In this document: in pieces, positions 39,276 through 48,542 of the stretch
How positions within the stretch are numbered: position 1 is the first letter of the stretch
Layout of the letters: every line of letters starts with the position of its first letter
Notes under the pieces: generated by a model
The model's database searches: none
Seen by the model: the letters and a program-made list of their open reading frames with translations, nothing else
Told to the model about the DNA's origin: nothing
NCBI GenBank assembly: GCA_025355105.1
Contig: JANYAE010000122.1
Coordinates: 1-64,000, forward strand
Reading direction: 5' to 3'
DNA from: Pseudomonadota bacterium
Lineage (GTDB): Bacteria; Pseudomonadota; Gammaproteobacteria; Steroidobacterales; Steroidobacteraceae
Length of the DNA stretch: 64,000 nt
Translations under genes and position numbers: made by a program

Positions 39276-42200
39276 TCAGCCGCCTGCGGCCAGCGCCGCG
39301 GCCGCGAGCGCTGCCGCGCCGGCGGGCCGCGCTGCGGCGGCGGCGTCGGCCGCCGACACGCGGCGGTCGAGGGTCGCGTAGACGACCGGGATCACGATCA
39401 GCGTCAGGAAGGTGGTCAGCAGTACGCCGCCGATCACGGTGATCGCCATCGGCGCGCGCACCTCCGCACCCTCGCCGAGGCCCAGCGCCATCGGCAGCAG
39501 GCCGAGGATGGTCGTGAGCTTGGTGATCAGGATCGGCCGCAGCCGCGCCCGGCCGGCCTCGACGATCGCGGTGAGCTTGTCGAGGCCGCGCTCGCGCGCC
39601 TGGTTGACGGCGTCGATCAGCACGATCGACTGGTTGACGACGATGCCGGCCAGCATGATCAGGCCGATGTAGGCGACCGCGTTCAGCGTCGTGTGGGTGA
39701 TCAGCAGCGCCCAGATCGCGCCGATCACCGCCAGCGGGATCGTGAACAGGATCACCAGCGGGTGCAGCAGCGATTCGAACTGCGAGGCCATGACGAGGTA
39801 GACCAGGAAGATCGCGAGCAGCAGCACGAACTGCAGCGAGCGGAACGAATCGCGCATGTCGTCGCTCTGGCCCGAGACGTGCGCCGACAGCCCGCCGGGC
39901 AGCGTCACGCCGATGACGATCTCCTTGAGCGCCTGCGAGGCGCTGCCGAGGTCGCCGTGGCCGAGGCTGGCGGACACGATCGCGACGCGTTCCTGCGCGG
40001 CGCGGCGGATCTCCGCCGGCCCGAGCGCCAGCGACACGTCGGCGACCGCGGCCAGCGGCACCGGATGCGGGCTACCCGGATTCACGATCAGGTTGCGCAC
40101 GTCGTCGATGGACGCGGCGTGCGTGTCGAGGCTGCGCACCCGCACGTCGATCTTCTTGTCGCGCCACTGCCAGCGGGTCGCCACCTCGCCGCGGATGCTG
40201 CCGACGACGCGGTCGGCGACGTCGCGCACCGCGAGGCCGAGCTGCGTCACCCGCTCCTGGTCGAACACGATGCGGATCTCCGGCGTGCCGGACTCGATCG
40301 TCGAGCGCACGTCGCTGAAGCGCTCGTCGGCGAGCACGCGCGCCTTGATGGCGTCGGCGGCCTTGCGCAGCTCGCCGAGGTCGTAGCCCGTGACCACCGC
40401 CTCGAGCGGCGTCGCCATCGTGAACAGGCTCGGCCGGCTGAACTCGTACTGCACGCCGGGTAGCTGGTCGAGTGTCTTGCGCAGCTTGCCGATCGCGAGC
40501 TCCTCGTCGGCGCGTTTGGCGCCGGCGGCGAGCGTGACTCCAAGCCGGCCGCTGTTCTCGCCGGCGTCGGTCGGGTTGGCGTCGAGACGGTTACCGGTGC
40601 CGGCCACCGAGTAGGCGAGCGCAGCGTTGCCGAGCTCGCTCGCGCCGCGGCTCGCGGCGCGCATCGCGGCGTCGGTCTGCTCGAGCGGCGTGCCCGGTGC
40701 GAGTCGCAGGTTGACGTCGAACTGGCCTTGCGACATCTGCGGCAGCAGCTCGGTGCCGAGCAGCGGCACGAGCGCGAGGGTCACGGCAAACAGCGCGAAG
40801 GCGCCGCCGAGCACGCGGCCGCGGTGGCCGAGCGCCCAGGTGACGACCGGCGGATAGACGCGGTCGGCGGCCAGGTACACGGCCTGGGTGGCGCGCACCA
40901 GCGGGCTGAGCGCCAGCCGCATCCCGCCGGAGATCGCGCCGAGTGCGCGCGCCAGGCCGCGCAGCAGCCAGGCGAGCGCCCGCGTGAGGCGGCCCGGGGC
41001 GGTGGTCTCGACCGCGGCGCCGGCGGCCGTCGCCGGCCGGCCGGCGGCCAGCATCGGCACCAGCGTCAGCGCCACCACCAGCGACAGCAGCAGCGAGAAG
41101 GTCACGGTCAGCGCCTGGTCGCGGAATAGCTGGCCGGCGACGCCGCTGATGAACACCATCGGGAAGAACACCGCGATCGAGGTCAGCGTCGCGGCCGTGA
41201 CCGCCATCGACACCTCGCGCGTACCCTCGCGCGCCGCGCTGGCGAGGTCGGCGCCGCGCTCGCGGCGGCGCACGATGCTTTCGAGCACCACCACGGCGTT
41301 GTCGACCAGCATGCCGACCGCGAGCGCGATGCCGCCGAGCGACATGATGTTGAGCGACACGCCGGCGGAGTACATCAGCATGAACGTGCCGACCACCGAC
41401 ACCGGAATCGCGACGCCGGAGATCAAGGTCATGCGCGCGTCGCGCAGGAAGCAGTACAGCACCAGCACCGCCAGCAGGCCGCCGATCAGCGCGGCCTGCT
41501 TGACCTCGCCGATCGCCGCGGCGATGAAGTGCGACTCGTCGTAGACGGTGCGCAGCTTGGCGCCGTCCGGCAGCGACTTGCCGAGGCTCTCGACGCGCTC
41601 CTTGAGGGCGCCGGCGAGGCGCACGGTATTGGCGTCGCCTTCCTTGTAGACCGCGAGCTCGATCGACTCCTGGCCGTCGACGCGCGTGATCGCCTCGCGG
41701 TCCTTGTGGCCGCGGGCGACGCGCGCCACGTCCTTCAGGTACACCGGCTGACCGCCGCGCATGGCGATGATGGCGTTGGCCATGTCCTCGACCGTCGCGA
41801 ACTCGTTGAGGGTGCGCACCAAGAAGCGCTGCGTGCCCTGCTCGAGCCGTCCGCCGGAGAGGTTGACGTTCTCCTGCCGCAGGCGCTTCGCCACCGTGTC
41901 GGCCGCGAGCCCGAGCTGGGCCAGCTTCTGCTGGTCCACCTGCACCTGGACCTCGTCCTCGTAGCCGCCGCTGACCTTGACCGCCGCGGCGCCTTCGACC
42001 GACTCGAGGTCCGGCTTCAGCCGATCCTCGGCGTAGCGGCGCAGCACCTTGAGGCGGTCCTCGCCCGCGGCGCTGCCGGCGGGGTCCTGCAGCGCGAGTC
42101 GCATCACCGGCTCGGTGGACGGGTCAAAGCGCAGCAGCAGCGGCCGCTTGGCCTCGAGCGGCAGCTGCAGCAGGTCGACCTTCTCGCGCACGTCGATGCC

Positions 42201-42512
42201 GGCGAGGTCCATGTTCGTGCCCCACGCGAACTCGAGCACCACATCCGACTGGCCGGAGCGCGACACCGAGCGCACCTGGCGGACGTTGCGGATGATGCTC
42301 ACCGCCTCCTCGATCGGGCGGGTCACGAGGCTCTCGACCTCGAGCGGCGCGGCGCCCGGCAGCTCGGTGCGGATCGTCAGCGTCGGGTACGACAGGTCCG
42401 GCAGCAGGTTGAGCTTGAGGCGCGTCAGGCTCACGAGCCCGAACAGCAGCAGCGCAACGGTGAACATCAGCACCGTGACCCGGCGCCGCACGGCGAAGTC
42501 GATCAGGCTCAT
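39276..42512 (-). CDS. RND efflux permease, first of a pair
   Basis: A 1078-residue RND transporter. It begins LIDFAVRRRVTVLMFTVALL and carries LPDLSYPTLTIRTELPGAAP, the TM4 motif GMLVDNAVVVLES and the C-terminal ILITKLTTILGLLPMALGLG. It differs from its neighbour by an Ala-rich insertion of about 60 residues in the middle cytoplasmic linker (around 500-560). The second gene of the operon, 11 bases after the adaptor gene. Two different permeases downstream of one adaptor may form a heteromeric pump. Confidence 0.92.
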   Translation of the reverse strand: MSLIDFAVRRRVTVLMFTVALLLFGLVSLTRLKLNLLPDLSYPTLTIRTELPGAAPLEVESLVTRPIEEAVSIIRNVRQVRSVSRSGQSDVVLEFAWGTNMDLAGIDVREKVDLLQLPLEAKRPLLLRFDPSTEPVMRLALQDPAGSAAGEDRLKVLRRYAEDRLKPDLESVEGAAAVKVSGGYEDEVQVQVDQQKLAQLGLAADTVAKRLRQENVNLSGGRLEQGTQRFLVRTLNEFATVEDMANAIIAMRGGQPVYLKDVARVARGHKDREAITRVDGQESIELAVYKEGDANTVRLAGALKERVESLGKSLPDGAKLRTVYDESHFIAAAIGEVKQAALIGGLLAVLVLYCFLRDARMTLISGVAIPVSVVGTFMLMYSAGVSLNIMSLGGIALAVGMLVDNAVVVLESIVRRRERGADLASAAREGTREVSMAVTAATLTSIAVFFPMVFISGVAGQLFRDQALTVTFSLLLSLVVALTLVPMLAAGRPATAAGAAVETTAPGRLTRALAWLLRGLARALGAISGGMRLALSPLVRATQAVYLAADRVYPPVVTWALGHRGRVLGGAFALFAVTLALVPLLGTELLPQMSQGQFDVNLRLAPGTPLEQTDAAMRAASRGASELGNAALAYSVAGTGNRLDANPTDAGENSGRLGVTLAAGAKRADEELAIGKLRKTLDQLPGVQYEFSRPSLFTMATPLEAVVTGYDLGELRKAADAIKARVLADERFSDVRSTIESGTPEIRIVFDQERVTQLGLAVRDVADRVVGSIRGEVATRWQWRDKKIDVRVRSLDTHAASIDDVRNLIVNPGSPHPVPLAAVADVSLALGPAEIRRAAQERVAIVSASLGHGDLGSASQALKEIVIGVTLPGGLSAHVSGQSDDMRDSFRSLQFVLLLAIFLVYLVMASQFESLLHPLVILFTIPLAVIGAIWALLITHTTLNAVAYIGLIMLAGIVVNQSIVLIDAVNQARERGLDKLTAIVEAGRARLRPILITKLTTILGLLPMALGLGEGAEVRAPMAITVIGGVLLTTFLTLIVIPVVYATLDRRVSAADAAAAARPAGAAALAAAALAAGG

Positions 42513-42523
42513 GGCGCGCGGCG

Positions 42524-43633
42524 TCAGCTGGCGCGGCCGGCGGTCGCCGGCGCGGGCGGGACGATGCGGACCTCGTTGCCGACCTTGAGGCCGTTCTGGC
42601 CGACCACGACCACCGGCTCGTCGTCGCCGAGCCCGGACAGCACCTCGACGTTGCCGCCGTTGGCGAGCCCGATGCGCACCAGGCGCACCGCCGCCTTGCC
42701 ATGGTCGACGACGAACACGCTCGGGCCTGCTTCGCCGTCGATCAGCGCGGCGCGCGGGATCAGCAGCGCATTCTGGCGCCGCTCGTAGACGATGTTGACG
42801 CGCGCGAACATGCCGGGCTTGAGGCGCGGGTTCTGCTCGAATTCGAGCGTCACCTTGAAAGTGCCGGTGGCCGGGTCGACCACCGGGCTGATGCGGCGGA
42901 TCGTGGCCGCGAACGCGCCTTGCGCGGCGTCCACCTGGGCGTCGGCGCGCTGCCCGACGGCGATCTTGGAGAGCTCGCGTTCCGGCACGTGGACGTGCAC
43001 CAGCAGCGGGTACGGGCGCGTGACGACGAACATCGGGTCGTTCGGCTGCACGCTGTTGCCGACCTTCACGCGCCGCTCGGCGACCACCCCGGCGATCGGC
43101 GCGCGGACGTCGGTGTAGGACAGCGCGAGCGTGGCGCGCTCGGTGACCGCGCGCTGCGCGTCGAGCTCGAAGCGCAGCGTGTCGAAGGCGGCGCTGCCGA
43201 TCAGCCCGCGCTTGTTGAGCTCGACGTTGCGCGCGTAGTCGCGCTCGAGCCGGGCGAGGTTGGCCCTGGCCTCGGTGGCCTCGAGGCGCAGCTTGTCGCC
43301 GTCCAGCACCGCGAGCACCTGTCCCTCGCGCACCAGGTCGCCTTCCTCGACCAGCAGCCGGCGCACCTCGCCGCCGACCTTGGCGACCACCCGCGCCTCC
43401 TGGTCGGCCTCGATCGGCGCCGTGCCCGAGTAGACCGCCGCCATGTCCGAGCGCAGCGGGTGCATGGTCTCGACGGCCACCGCGGGCGCGGCATCGCCCT
43501 TGGCCTTCTGATCGGCCGCAGAGCGGTCGCAGCCGCCGAGCGCGGTCAGCAGCAGGCCGAGGCCGGCAACCGCCAGAGCGGCGCCTGTGGCGCGTCCGGC
43601 AGAGGAGAAGGCAAAGCCTTGGGGGATGCGCAT
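42524..43633 (-). CDS. RND efflux periplasmic adaptor lipoprotein
   Basis: A 369-residue membrane fusion protein. The signal region ends with lipobox LGGC (Cys35), so it is anchored as a lipoprotein. The barrel-sandwich (lipoyl-like) domain shows VVAKVGGEVRRLLVEEGDLV and YTDVRAPIAGVVAERRVKVG around a helical hairpin (about 110-170), and a beta-barrel with KPGMFARVNIVYE follows. First gene of the efflux operon, directly behind a promoter with a palindrome. No outer-membrane channel gene is linked, so a shared TolC is likely. Confidence 0.93.
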   Translation of the reverse strand: MRIPQGFAFSSAGRATGAALAVAGLGLLLTALGGCDRSAADQKAKGDAAPAVAVETMHPLRSDMAAVYSGTAPIEADQEARVVAKVGGEVRRLLVEEGDLVREGQVLAVLDGDKLRLEATEARANLARLERDYARNVELNKRGLIGSAAFDTLRFELDAQRAVTERATLALSYTDVRAPIAGVVAERRVKVGNSVQPNDPMFVVTRPYPLLVHVHVPERELSKIAVGQRADAQVDAAQGAFAATIRRISPVVDPATGTFKVTLEFEQNPRLKPGMFARVNIVYERRQNALLIPRAALIDGEAGPSVFVVDHGKAAVRLVRIGLANGGNVEVLSGLGDDEPVVVVGQNGLKVGNEVRIVPPAPATAGRAS

Positions 43634-43663
43634 GGCGGGCTCCAGGAATTCGTGCTGGAGGCC

Positions 43664-43692
43664 ATGCTATGCTCGCTCAGTGTTATAGTCAA
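43664..43692 (-). promoter_or_regulatory. Sigma70-type promoter of the RND operon
   Basis: Reading leftward, TTGACT (43687-43692) is followed after exactly 17 bases by TAGCAT (43664-43669). The adaptor ATG is 31 bases further on. The -35 box lies within a 24-base palindrome. Confidence 0.6.
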
Positions 43693-43702
43693 CTACAACA
43701 CT
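43679..43702. promoter_or_regulatory. 24-base palindromic operator candidate for the RND operon
   Basis: AGTGTTATAGTC joined to AACTACAACACT forms an inverted repeat in which 10 of 12 base pairs match. It covers the -35 box of the operon promoter, and its size and AT-rich content resemble sites bound by TetR-type repressors of efflux genes. No regulator gene lies beside it, so the binding protein must be encoded elsewhere. Confidence 0.55.
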
Positions 43703-43728
43703 ATACCGTTCATAACGTCATGAACGGC

Positions 43729-45885
43729 TTACTTTTTGTGCGGCTGCACCTGCGACAGTCGGGCAGGGGACTGCCGAAGAGCCTGGTCAAGGTCGGCGAC
43801 GATTTCGGCAGTCTCGCCGAGGTTGGCGTCCGGTTCATCCTCGGCCTTCAGCTCCTCGAGAGACTTGAGCGCCGTCTCGCCGTGCGCCCCGCGCCGCAGG
43901 TTGATGCGCGAGAGGCGATCGGCGTCGAGCCGCTCGCGCTCGGCCTTGCGCGCCTTGAGGTTGAGCGACACGGTCTTTTCCTGGCGCAGCTTCTCGACCG
44001 CTTGGGCATCGCCGATCAGTGCCTTGAGGTCCGGGTCGGTCTGCATGCGCCGCTCGTGTGCGCGCGCGACGATCTCGAGCGCCCCGGCGAGGCCGTGGTC
44101 GGCGTCAAATTCCACCGAGCGGATCCGGTCCCACGGCAGCGCGCTGTCGCGTGTCGATTCGCCGACCTCGATGGTGCTGATCAGCGAGGGCAGGGCGATT
44201 TCGGGCATCACGCCGCGGTTCTGCACGCTGTCGCCGGTCACCCGGTAGTACTTGCCGATCGTCACGGTGAGCTGGCCGAAGCCGGCGTTCGGGCCGAGCG
44301 CCCAGCGGTCCAGCGGGTAGAGGTTCTGGACCGTCCCCTTGCCGTAGGTCTGCTGGCCGATGATCAGGCCGCGGCCGTAGTCCTGGATCGCGGCCGCGAA
44401 GATTTCCGAGGCCGAGGCACTCGTGCGGTCGACCAGCACGACCAGCGGGCCGTCCCAGCTCTCGCCCGGCTCCGGGTCATCGAGGACCTCGATGCGCCCG
44501 CCGGTCTCGCGCAGCTGCACCACCGGGCCCTTGCGGATGAAGAGCCCGACCAGGCTGGTGGCCTCCGACAGGTGGCCGCCGCCGTTGCCGCGCAGGTCCA
44601 TGACGATGCCTTCGACCTTCTCCTTTTTGAGCTCGGCGATCAGGCGCGCGACGTCGCGGGTCGTCGAGCGGTAGTCCTTGTCGCCGCTGACCTTGGCCTC
44701 GTAGTCCTGGTAGAAGCTCGGCACGTCGATGACGCCGACCTTGAACTCCTGGTCGCCGCGCTTGACGGTGCGGACCTTCTTCTGCGAGGCCTGCGCCTCG
44801 AGCGTGATCTTGTTGCGCACGAACTCGAGCGTCGATTCCTTCGATCCCGGCGTCGCGCCGGCCGGCAGCACCGACAGGCGCACCACCGTGCCGCCCGGCC
44901 CGCGGATCAGCTGCACGACGTCGTCCAGGCGCCAGCCGACGACGTCGACCAGCTCGCCGCTCTTGCCCTGCGCGACGGCGGTGATGCGGTCATTGACCTT
45001 GATCTGGCCGCTGACCGCCGCCGGCCCGCCGGGGATCACGTTCATGACCGTCACGTGGTCGTCGATCAGCTGCAGCGAGGCGCCGATGCCGACGTAGCTC
45101 AGCTTCATTTGGATGTTGTATTCCTCGCTCGAGCGCGGCGAGAGATAATTCGAGTGCGGGTCGTAGACGTGCGCATACGCGTTCATGAAGTTCTCGAACA
45201 CGTCGTCGCTCGAGACCTGGTCGACGCGCTTCAGCACGCGTTCGTAGCGCTTCTTGAGCACGTCGCGCGCGTCCGGCCAGGTCTTGTTGGCCAGCATCAG
45301 CGACAGCGCGTCGTTCTTGACCCGTCGCCGCCACAGGTCATCCTCGTCGGCCTGGGCGCCGAGCCACGGCGCCTTGACGCGGTCGAAGGCGAAGGTCTCT
45401 TCGAGCCCGAAATCCGGTTCCGACTCGAGGTCGGCGATGGCGCCCTTGATCGCGGAGCGGTTGCGCTCCTGGAAGCGCGCGAAGATCACGAACGCCGGAT
45501 CGACGTTGCCGGTGCGAATCGTCTCGCCGAGCTTGAAGCGGAAGCGCTCGAGGTCGCCGATGTCGGTCGCGAGGAAGTAGCTGCGGCTCGGGTCCAGCGA
45601 CTCGATGTAGCGGTCGAAGACTTGCGAGGACATCTTCTCGTCGAGCACCGCCTGGCGGTAGTGCGAGCGCTCGATGACCTCGCCGACCAGCCGCGCGACC
45701 TTGCGGTGCCGCTCGGAGGGCTGCAGCTCGGTGCCGGCGGCGTGGCTGGCCGGCACGGCGGCGGGCCGGTTGGCGGTCGAGCCGGTGAACAGCAGGCCGG
45801 CGACGGCCAGCAGCGGCAGGATGAGCGCGAGGCGTGAGCCAAGGCCCGGGCGCCGCCCGGCAGGTGCTTTCGGGAGGTCGGTCAT
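43729..45885 (-). CDS. prc: Carboxy-terminal processing protease Prc (Tsp)
   Basis: A 718-residue periplasmic S41 serine protease with an N-terminal signal or anchor (residues 18-36). The PDZ domain lies around 255-340 (YVGIGASLQLIDDHVTVMNV). The catalytic dyad is Ser491 in RTSASASEIFAAAIQDYGR and Lys516 in TYGKGTVQ, with Asp502 spaced as in E. coli Prc. MDLRGNGGGHLSEATSLVGL is the family core. The C-terminal helical DUF3340 part is present. Prc degrades or trims periplasmic proteins, including cell-wall hydrolases. It lies upstream of the efflux operon, but that operon has its own promoter. Confidence 0.96.
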   Translation of the reverse strand: MTDLPKAPAGRRPGLGSRLALILPLLAVAGLLFTGSTANRPAAVPASHAAGTELQPSERHRKVARLVGEVIERSHYRQAVLDEKMSSQVFDRYIESLDPSRSYFLATDIGDLERFRFKLGETIRTGNVDPAFVIFARFQERNRSAIKGAIADLESEPDFGLEETFAFDRVKAPWLGAQADEDDLWRRRVKNDALSLMLANKTWPDARDVLKKRYERVLKRVDQVSSDDVFENFMNAYAHVYDPHSNYLSPRSSEEYNIQMKLSYVGIGASLQLIDDHVTVMNVIPGGPAAVSGQIKVNDRITAVAQGKSGELVDVVGWRLDDVVQLIRGPGGTVVRLSVLPAGATPGSKESTLEFVRNKITLEAQASQKKVRTVKRGDQEFKVGVIDVPSFYQDYEAKVSGDKDYRSTTRDVARLIAELKKEKVEGIVMDLRGNGGGHLSEATSLVGLFIRKGPVVQLRETGGRIEVLDDPEPGESWDGPLVVLVDRTSASASEIFAAAIQDYGRGLIIGQQTYGKGTVQNLYPLDRWALGPNAGFGQLTVTIGKYYRVTGDSVQNRGVMPEIALPSLISTIEVGESTRDSALPWDRIRSVEFDADHGLAGALEIVARAHERRMQTDPDLKALIGDAQAVEKLRQEKTVSLNLKARKAERERLDADRLSRINLRRGAHGETALKSLEELKAEDEPDANLGETAEIVADLDQALRQSPARLSQVQPHKK

Positions 45886-46014
45886 AGGGAGGTTAGACTA
45901 GCGGCCGGCGCGGCGCCGGCGGCGCGGCCTGCGTCGCGCTTCCGAAGTATTTCATGGGCTTGAGCGTAGTGACCGGGGGGGCAGGGATCAAGTGCCGGGA
46001 CCGGGGAGGGCAGC

Positions 46015-46302
46015 ATGTCGCCATTGGCGGTCCTGACGGGCATCATTTTGGGGTCAGCGGTGACGATTGTCATCGGTCTTGCGATGGTCCTGGTGGTGTT
46101 CCTGATCATGTCCGGGGAGCAGCCGGCGCTGGCCCGAGAATACGCCCCGCTGCTCAAGAGCTTCTTCCTGTTCCTCGCGCTCGCCTTCATCTCGGGTTAC
46201 GCCTTCATGGGCACCCTGCGGCAGCGCCGCTGGCTGTGGCTGGCCCAGGCCGGCACCTGGGCGGCGATCGCGGTGCTGGCCGCCTATTACTGGCCGAAGT
46301 GA
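46015..46302 (+). CDS. Small three-helix membrane protein
   Basis: A 95-residue hydrophobic protein with three predicted membrane helices (about 5-32, 47-66 and 72-92). I do not recognise its family. CGGGGAGGG stands 5-13 bases before the ATG, a good ribosome site. It lies 18 bases before the M28 peptidase gene and is likely in the same transcript. It may be a membrane partner or an unrelated housekeeping small protein; nothing in the sequence decides. Confidence 0.8.
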   Translation: MSPLAVLTGIILGSAVTIVIGLAMVLVVFLIMSGEQPALAREYAPLLKSFFLFLALAFISGYAFMGTLRQRRWLWLAQAGTWAAIAVLAAYYWPK

Positions 46303-46319
46303 CCCTCCGGAGCTTCGAC

Positions 46320-47999
46320 ATGCCTAGATCGTGCCGCGTTCCCCTGGCCCCGGCGGCGCTGGTCGCACTGGCCGCTCTGTTGGTCGCCGCCTGCGCCGCG
46401 GCCCCGGGCCCCTCAGGAGGCGGCGGCGGCGGGATCACCGAGGCCGGCTACCGGGCGACGGTCGCGACGCTGGCCTCCGACGCCTTCGAGGGCCGCAAGC
46501 CCGGCCAGCCGGGCGAGCCGAAGACGCTGGACTACCTCGAGGCGCAGTTTCGTGCCGTGGGCCTCGCGCCGGGGGTCGACGGCGGCTACCGCCAGGAGGT
46601 ACCGCTGGTCGAGATCACGGCGCTGCCTGGCGCCGAGCTCACGGTGGCCGCGGGCGGCCGAGAGGCGCGCTTCACCTACGCCGACGACATGGTGGTCTGG
46701 ACGAAGCAGGTGGTGCCCGAGTCACAGCTCGCGGCGAGCCCGCTGGTGTTCGTCGGCCACGGCATCGTCGCCCCGGAGTTCGGCTGGAACGACTACGCCG
46801 GCGTCGACATGCGCGGCAAGACGGCGGTGATCCTGATCAACGACCCGGGGTTTCGCGACGCCGCTCTGTTCCACGGCCGCAAGATGACGTACTACGGCCG
46901 CTGGACCTACAAGTACGAGGAGGCGATGCGCCAGGGCGCAGCCGGCGCGCTGATCGTGCACCAGACCGGGCCGGCAGCCTACGGCTGGGAGGTGGTGCGC
47001 AACGGCAACACCGGACCGCTGCTCGAGGCCGATGCCGCCGACGGTCACGCCGGGCGCGTCGCGATCGAGGGCTGGCTGACGCTCGAGGCGACGCGGCGCG
47101 TCTTCGCGCTCGCCGGGCAGGAGTTCGAGGCGCTCGAGCGGGCCGCGACGCGGCCGGGCTTTCGGGCCGTGCCGCTCGAGGCGCAGGCGACGGTCGCGGT
47201 CCACAACAGCATCCGCCGCGCGCGTTCGGCCAACGTCGTCGGCGTGCTGCGCGGCGCGCGGCGCCCGGGCGAGTACGTGATCTACATGGCGCACTGGGAT
47301 CATTTCGGGCGCTCGCTCGCGCCCGGTGCGAGCGGCGATCCGATCTATCACGGCGCGGTCGACAACGCGACCGGGGTGGCCGGCATCCTCGAGATCGCCA
47401 AGGCCTTCGCGCACGCCGGCCGTCGGCCGGAGCGCTCGGTCGTGTTCATGGCCGTGACCGGCGAGGAGTCCGGGCTGCTCGGCTCGGCGCACTACGGCGC
47501 CAACCCGCTGTTCCCGCTGGCGCGGACCGCGGCGGCGATCAACATCGACGCGCTCGCGCCAGTCGGCCGCACGCGCGACGTGGAGGTGATCGGCTACGGC
47601 GCCTCCGAGCTCGAGGACCTGCTGCGTGCTCAGGCCGCGCGGCAGGGCCGCGTGCTGCGGCCGGACAGCCAGCCGGAGAAGGGATTCTTCTTTCGCTCGG
47701 ACCACTTCAACCTGGCGAAGCAGGGCGTACCGGCGCTTTTCATCAAGTCCGGTGTCGACTCGCGCGAGCATCCGCCCGGCTGGGTCGAGGCCGAGGAACA
47801 GGACTACATTGCGCACCGTTACCACAAACCGGCGGATCGCTACGATCCGGCATGGGACGTCAGCGGCAGTCTCGAGGACCTGGCGCTCCTGTACGGCGTC
47901 GGCCGGCACGTCGCCGACGACGCCGGCTGGCCGGCGTGGTACCCGACGAGCGAATTCCGCGCCACCCGTGAGCGCAGCCGCGCCGCGGCCTCACGGTAG
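46320..47999 (+). CDS. M28-family zinc peptidase, lipoprotein
   Basis: A 559-residue secreted aminopeptidase-like protein. The signal region ends VAAC (Cys25), a lipobox. A PA-like insert (about 110-230) comes before the catalytic M28 domain. Zinc ligands and catalytic acids are visible as AHWDHFG, HGAVDNATG, TGEESGLLGS (Glu pair), NIDALAP and the late His in RYHKPADRYD. Members remove N-terminal residues from peptides in the periplasm or outer membrane. The ATG at 46320 has GGAG upstream. The stop overlaps a convergent gene by 9 bases. Confidence 0.92.
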   Translation: MPRSCRVPLAPAALVALAALLVAACAAAPGPSGGGGGGITEAGYRATVATLASDAFEGRKPGQPGEPKTLDYLEAQFRAVGLAPGVDGGYRQEVPLVEITALPGAELTVAAGGREARFTYADDMVVWTKQVVPESQLAASPLVFVGHGIVAPEFGWNDYAGVDMRGKTAVILINDPGFRDAALFHGRKMTYYGRWTYKYEEAMRQGAAGALIVHQTGPAAYGWEVVRNGNTGPLLEADAADGHAGRVAIEGWLTLEATRRVFALAGQEFEALERAATRPGFRAVPLEAQATVAVHNSIRRARSANVVGVLRGARRPGEYVIYMAHWDHFGRSLAPGASGDPIYHGAVDNATGVAGILEIAKAFAHAGRRPERSVVFMAVTGEESGLLGSAHYGANPLFPLARTAAAINIDALAPVGRTRDVEVIGYGASELEDLLRAQAARQGRVLRPDSQPEKGFFFRSDHFNLAKQGVPALFIKSGVDSREHPPGWVEAEEQDYIAHRYHKPADRYDPAWDVSGSLEDLALLYGVGRHVADDAGWPAWYPTSEFRATRERSRAAASR

Positions 48000-48509
48000 G
48001 CGCGGCGGCAGCGCCCGCAACGGCGGCAGCTCGGCGTACGGCACCTCGCGCGCCAAGAGCGGCGGCAGGTCGCTCGCGTCCTGCTGCTGGATGTGCAGGC
48101 CGGCGACGCCGCGGCGATCGACACCGATGAAGATCGTGACCCGCGCGTTGTCGAACACCGGCACGAGCTTGAGGCGGCGGATGGCGCGCAGCCGCGTGGC
48201 GAGGTCGAAGTGGTCGACGAAGTGGTCGACGAAGCGCGCCGGCCAGAAGCTGCGGCGCGGGGTCGCCGGCAGCGCCCGCGACTCGACGGTGACGGTCGGC
48301 AGCTGCTGCGCCGCTTCGGCGGCGATCGCGTTGGCCTCCGGGGTCGAGGCGGCAGGCCCGCCGCGGACCTCGCCGCCGGCCGCGGAACGGGCGTCGTCGC
48401 GCGTGCACTCGGCGTCGGCACGCGCGGTGGCGCGTGCCGACGTGGCGCTTAAGCCGAGCGCGATCAGTGCGCACGCGGCGACGAGTCCGTCGCGCAAAGC
48501 TCCGGTCAT
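47991..48509 (-). CDS. Secreted protein of unknown function
   Basis: A 172-residue protein with an N-terminal signal peptide (residues 8-27, ending ARA) and a mature part I do not recognise. It has FVDHFVDHFDLATRLRAIRR, a strand-like VTIFIGVDRRGVAGLHIQQQ, and a proline-rich end. One cysteine remains in the mature region. An alternative frame on the other strand lacks a signal peptide, so I prefer this one. A 9-base-pair hairpin stands directly before its start. Function unknown. Confidence 0.68.
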   Translation of the reverse strand: MTGALRDGLVAACALIALGLSATSARATARADAECTRDDARSAAGGEVRGGPAASTPEANAIAAEAAQQLPTVTVESRALPATPRRSFWPARFVDHFVDHFDLATRLRAIRRLKLVPVFDNARVTIFIGVDRRGVAGLHIQQQDASDLPPLLAREVPYAELPPLRALPPRLP

Positions 48510-48519
48510 CGGAGAGGCT

Positions 48520-48542
48520 CCCTGACCCGGATAGGGTCAGGG
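48520..48542. other. Perfect 9-bp hairpin before a leftward start codon
   Basis: CCCTGACCC (48520-48528) pairs with GGGTCAGGG (48534-48542) around the loop GGATA. On the leftward strand it ends 10 bases before the ATG of the secreted protein gene, just before a GGAG. It could terminate the upstream GGDEF gene (no T run) or influence translation. Confidence 0.5.

Noticed and set aside
36534-40463. Open frame of 1309 codons on the plus strand
   Set aside because: It lies opposite two well-supported RND permease genes; its product is rich in Arg, His, Gln and Asp without domains, which is typical of antisense frames in GC-rich DNA.
45904-45920. GCCGGCGC palindrome between prc and the small membrane protein gene
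   Set aside because: Fully GC and of a kind expected by chance here; no promoter boxes are attached.
48093-48452. Plus-strand frame of 119 codons opposite the secreted protein
   Set aside because: It has no signal peptide or family mark, whereas the leftward frame has a signal peptide and better composition. This choice is less certain than others.
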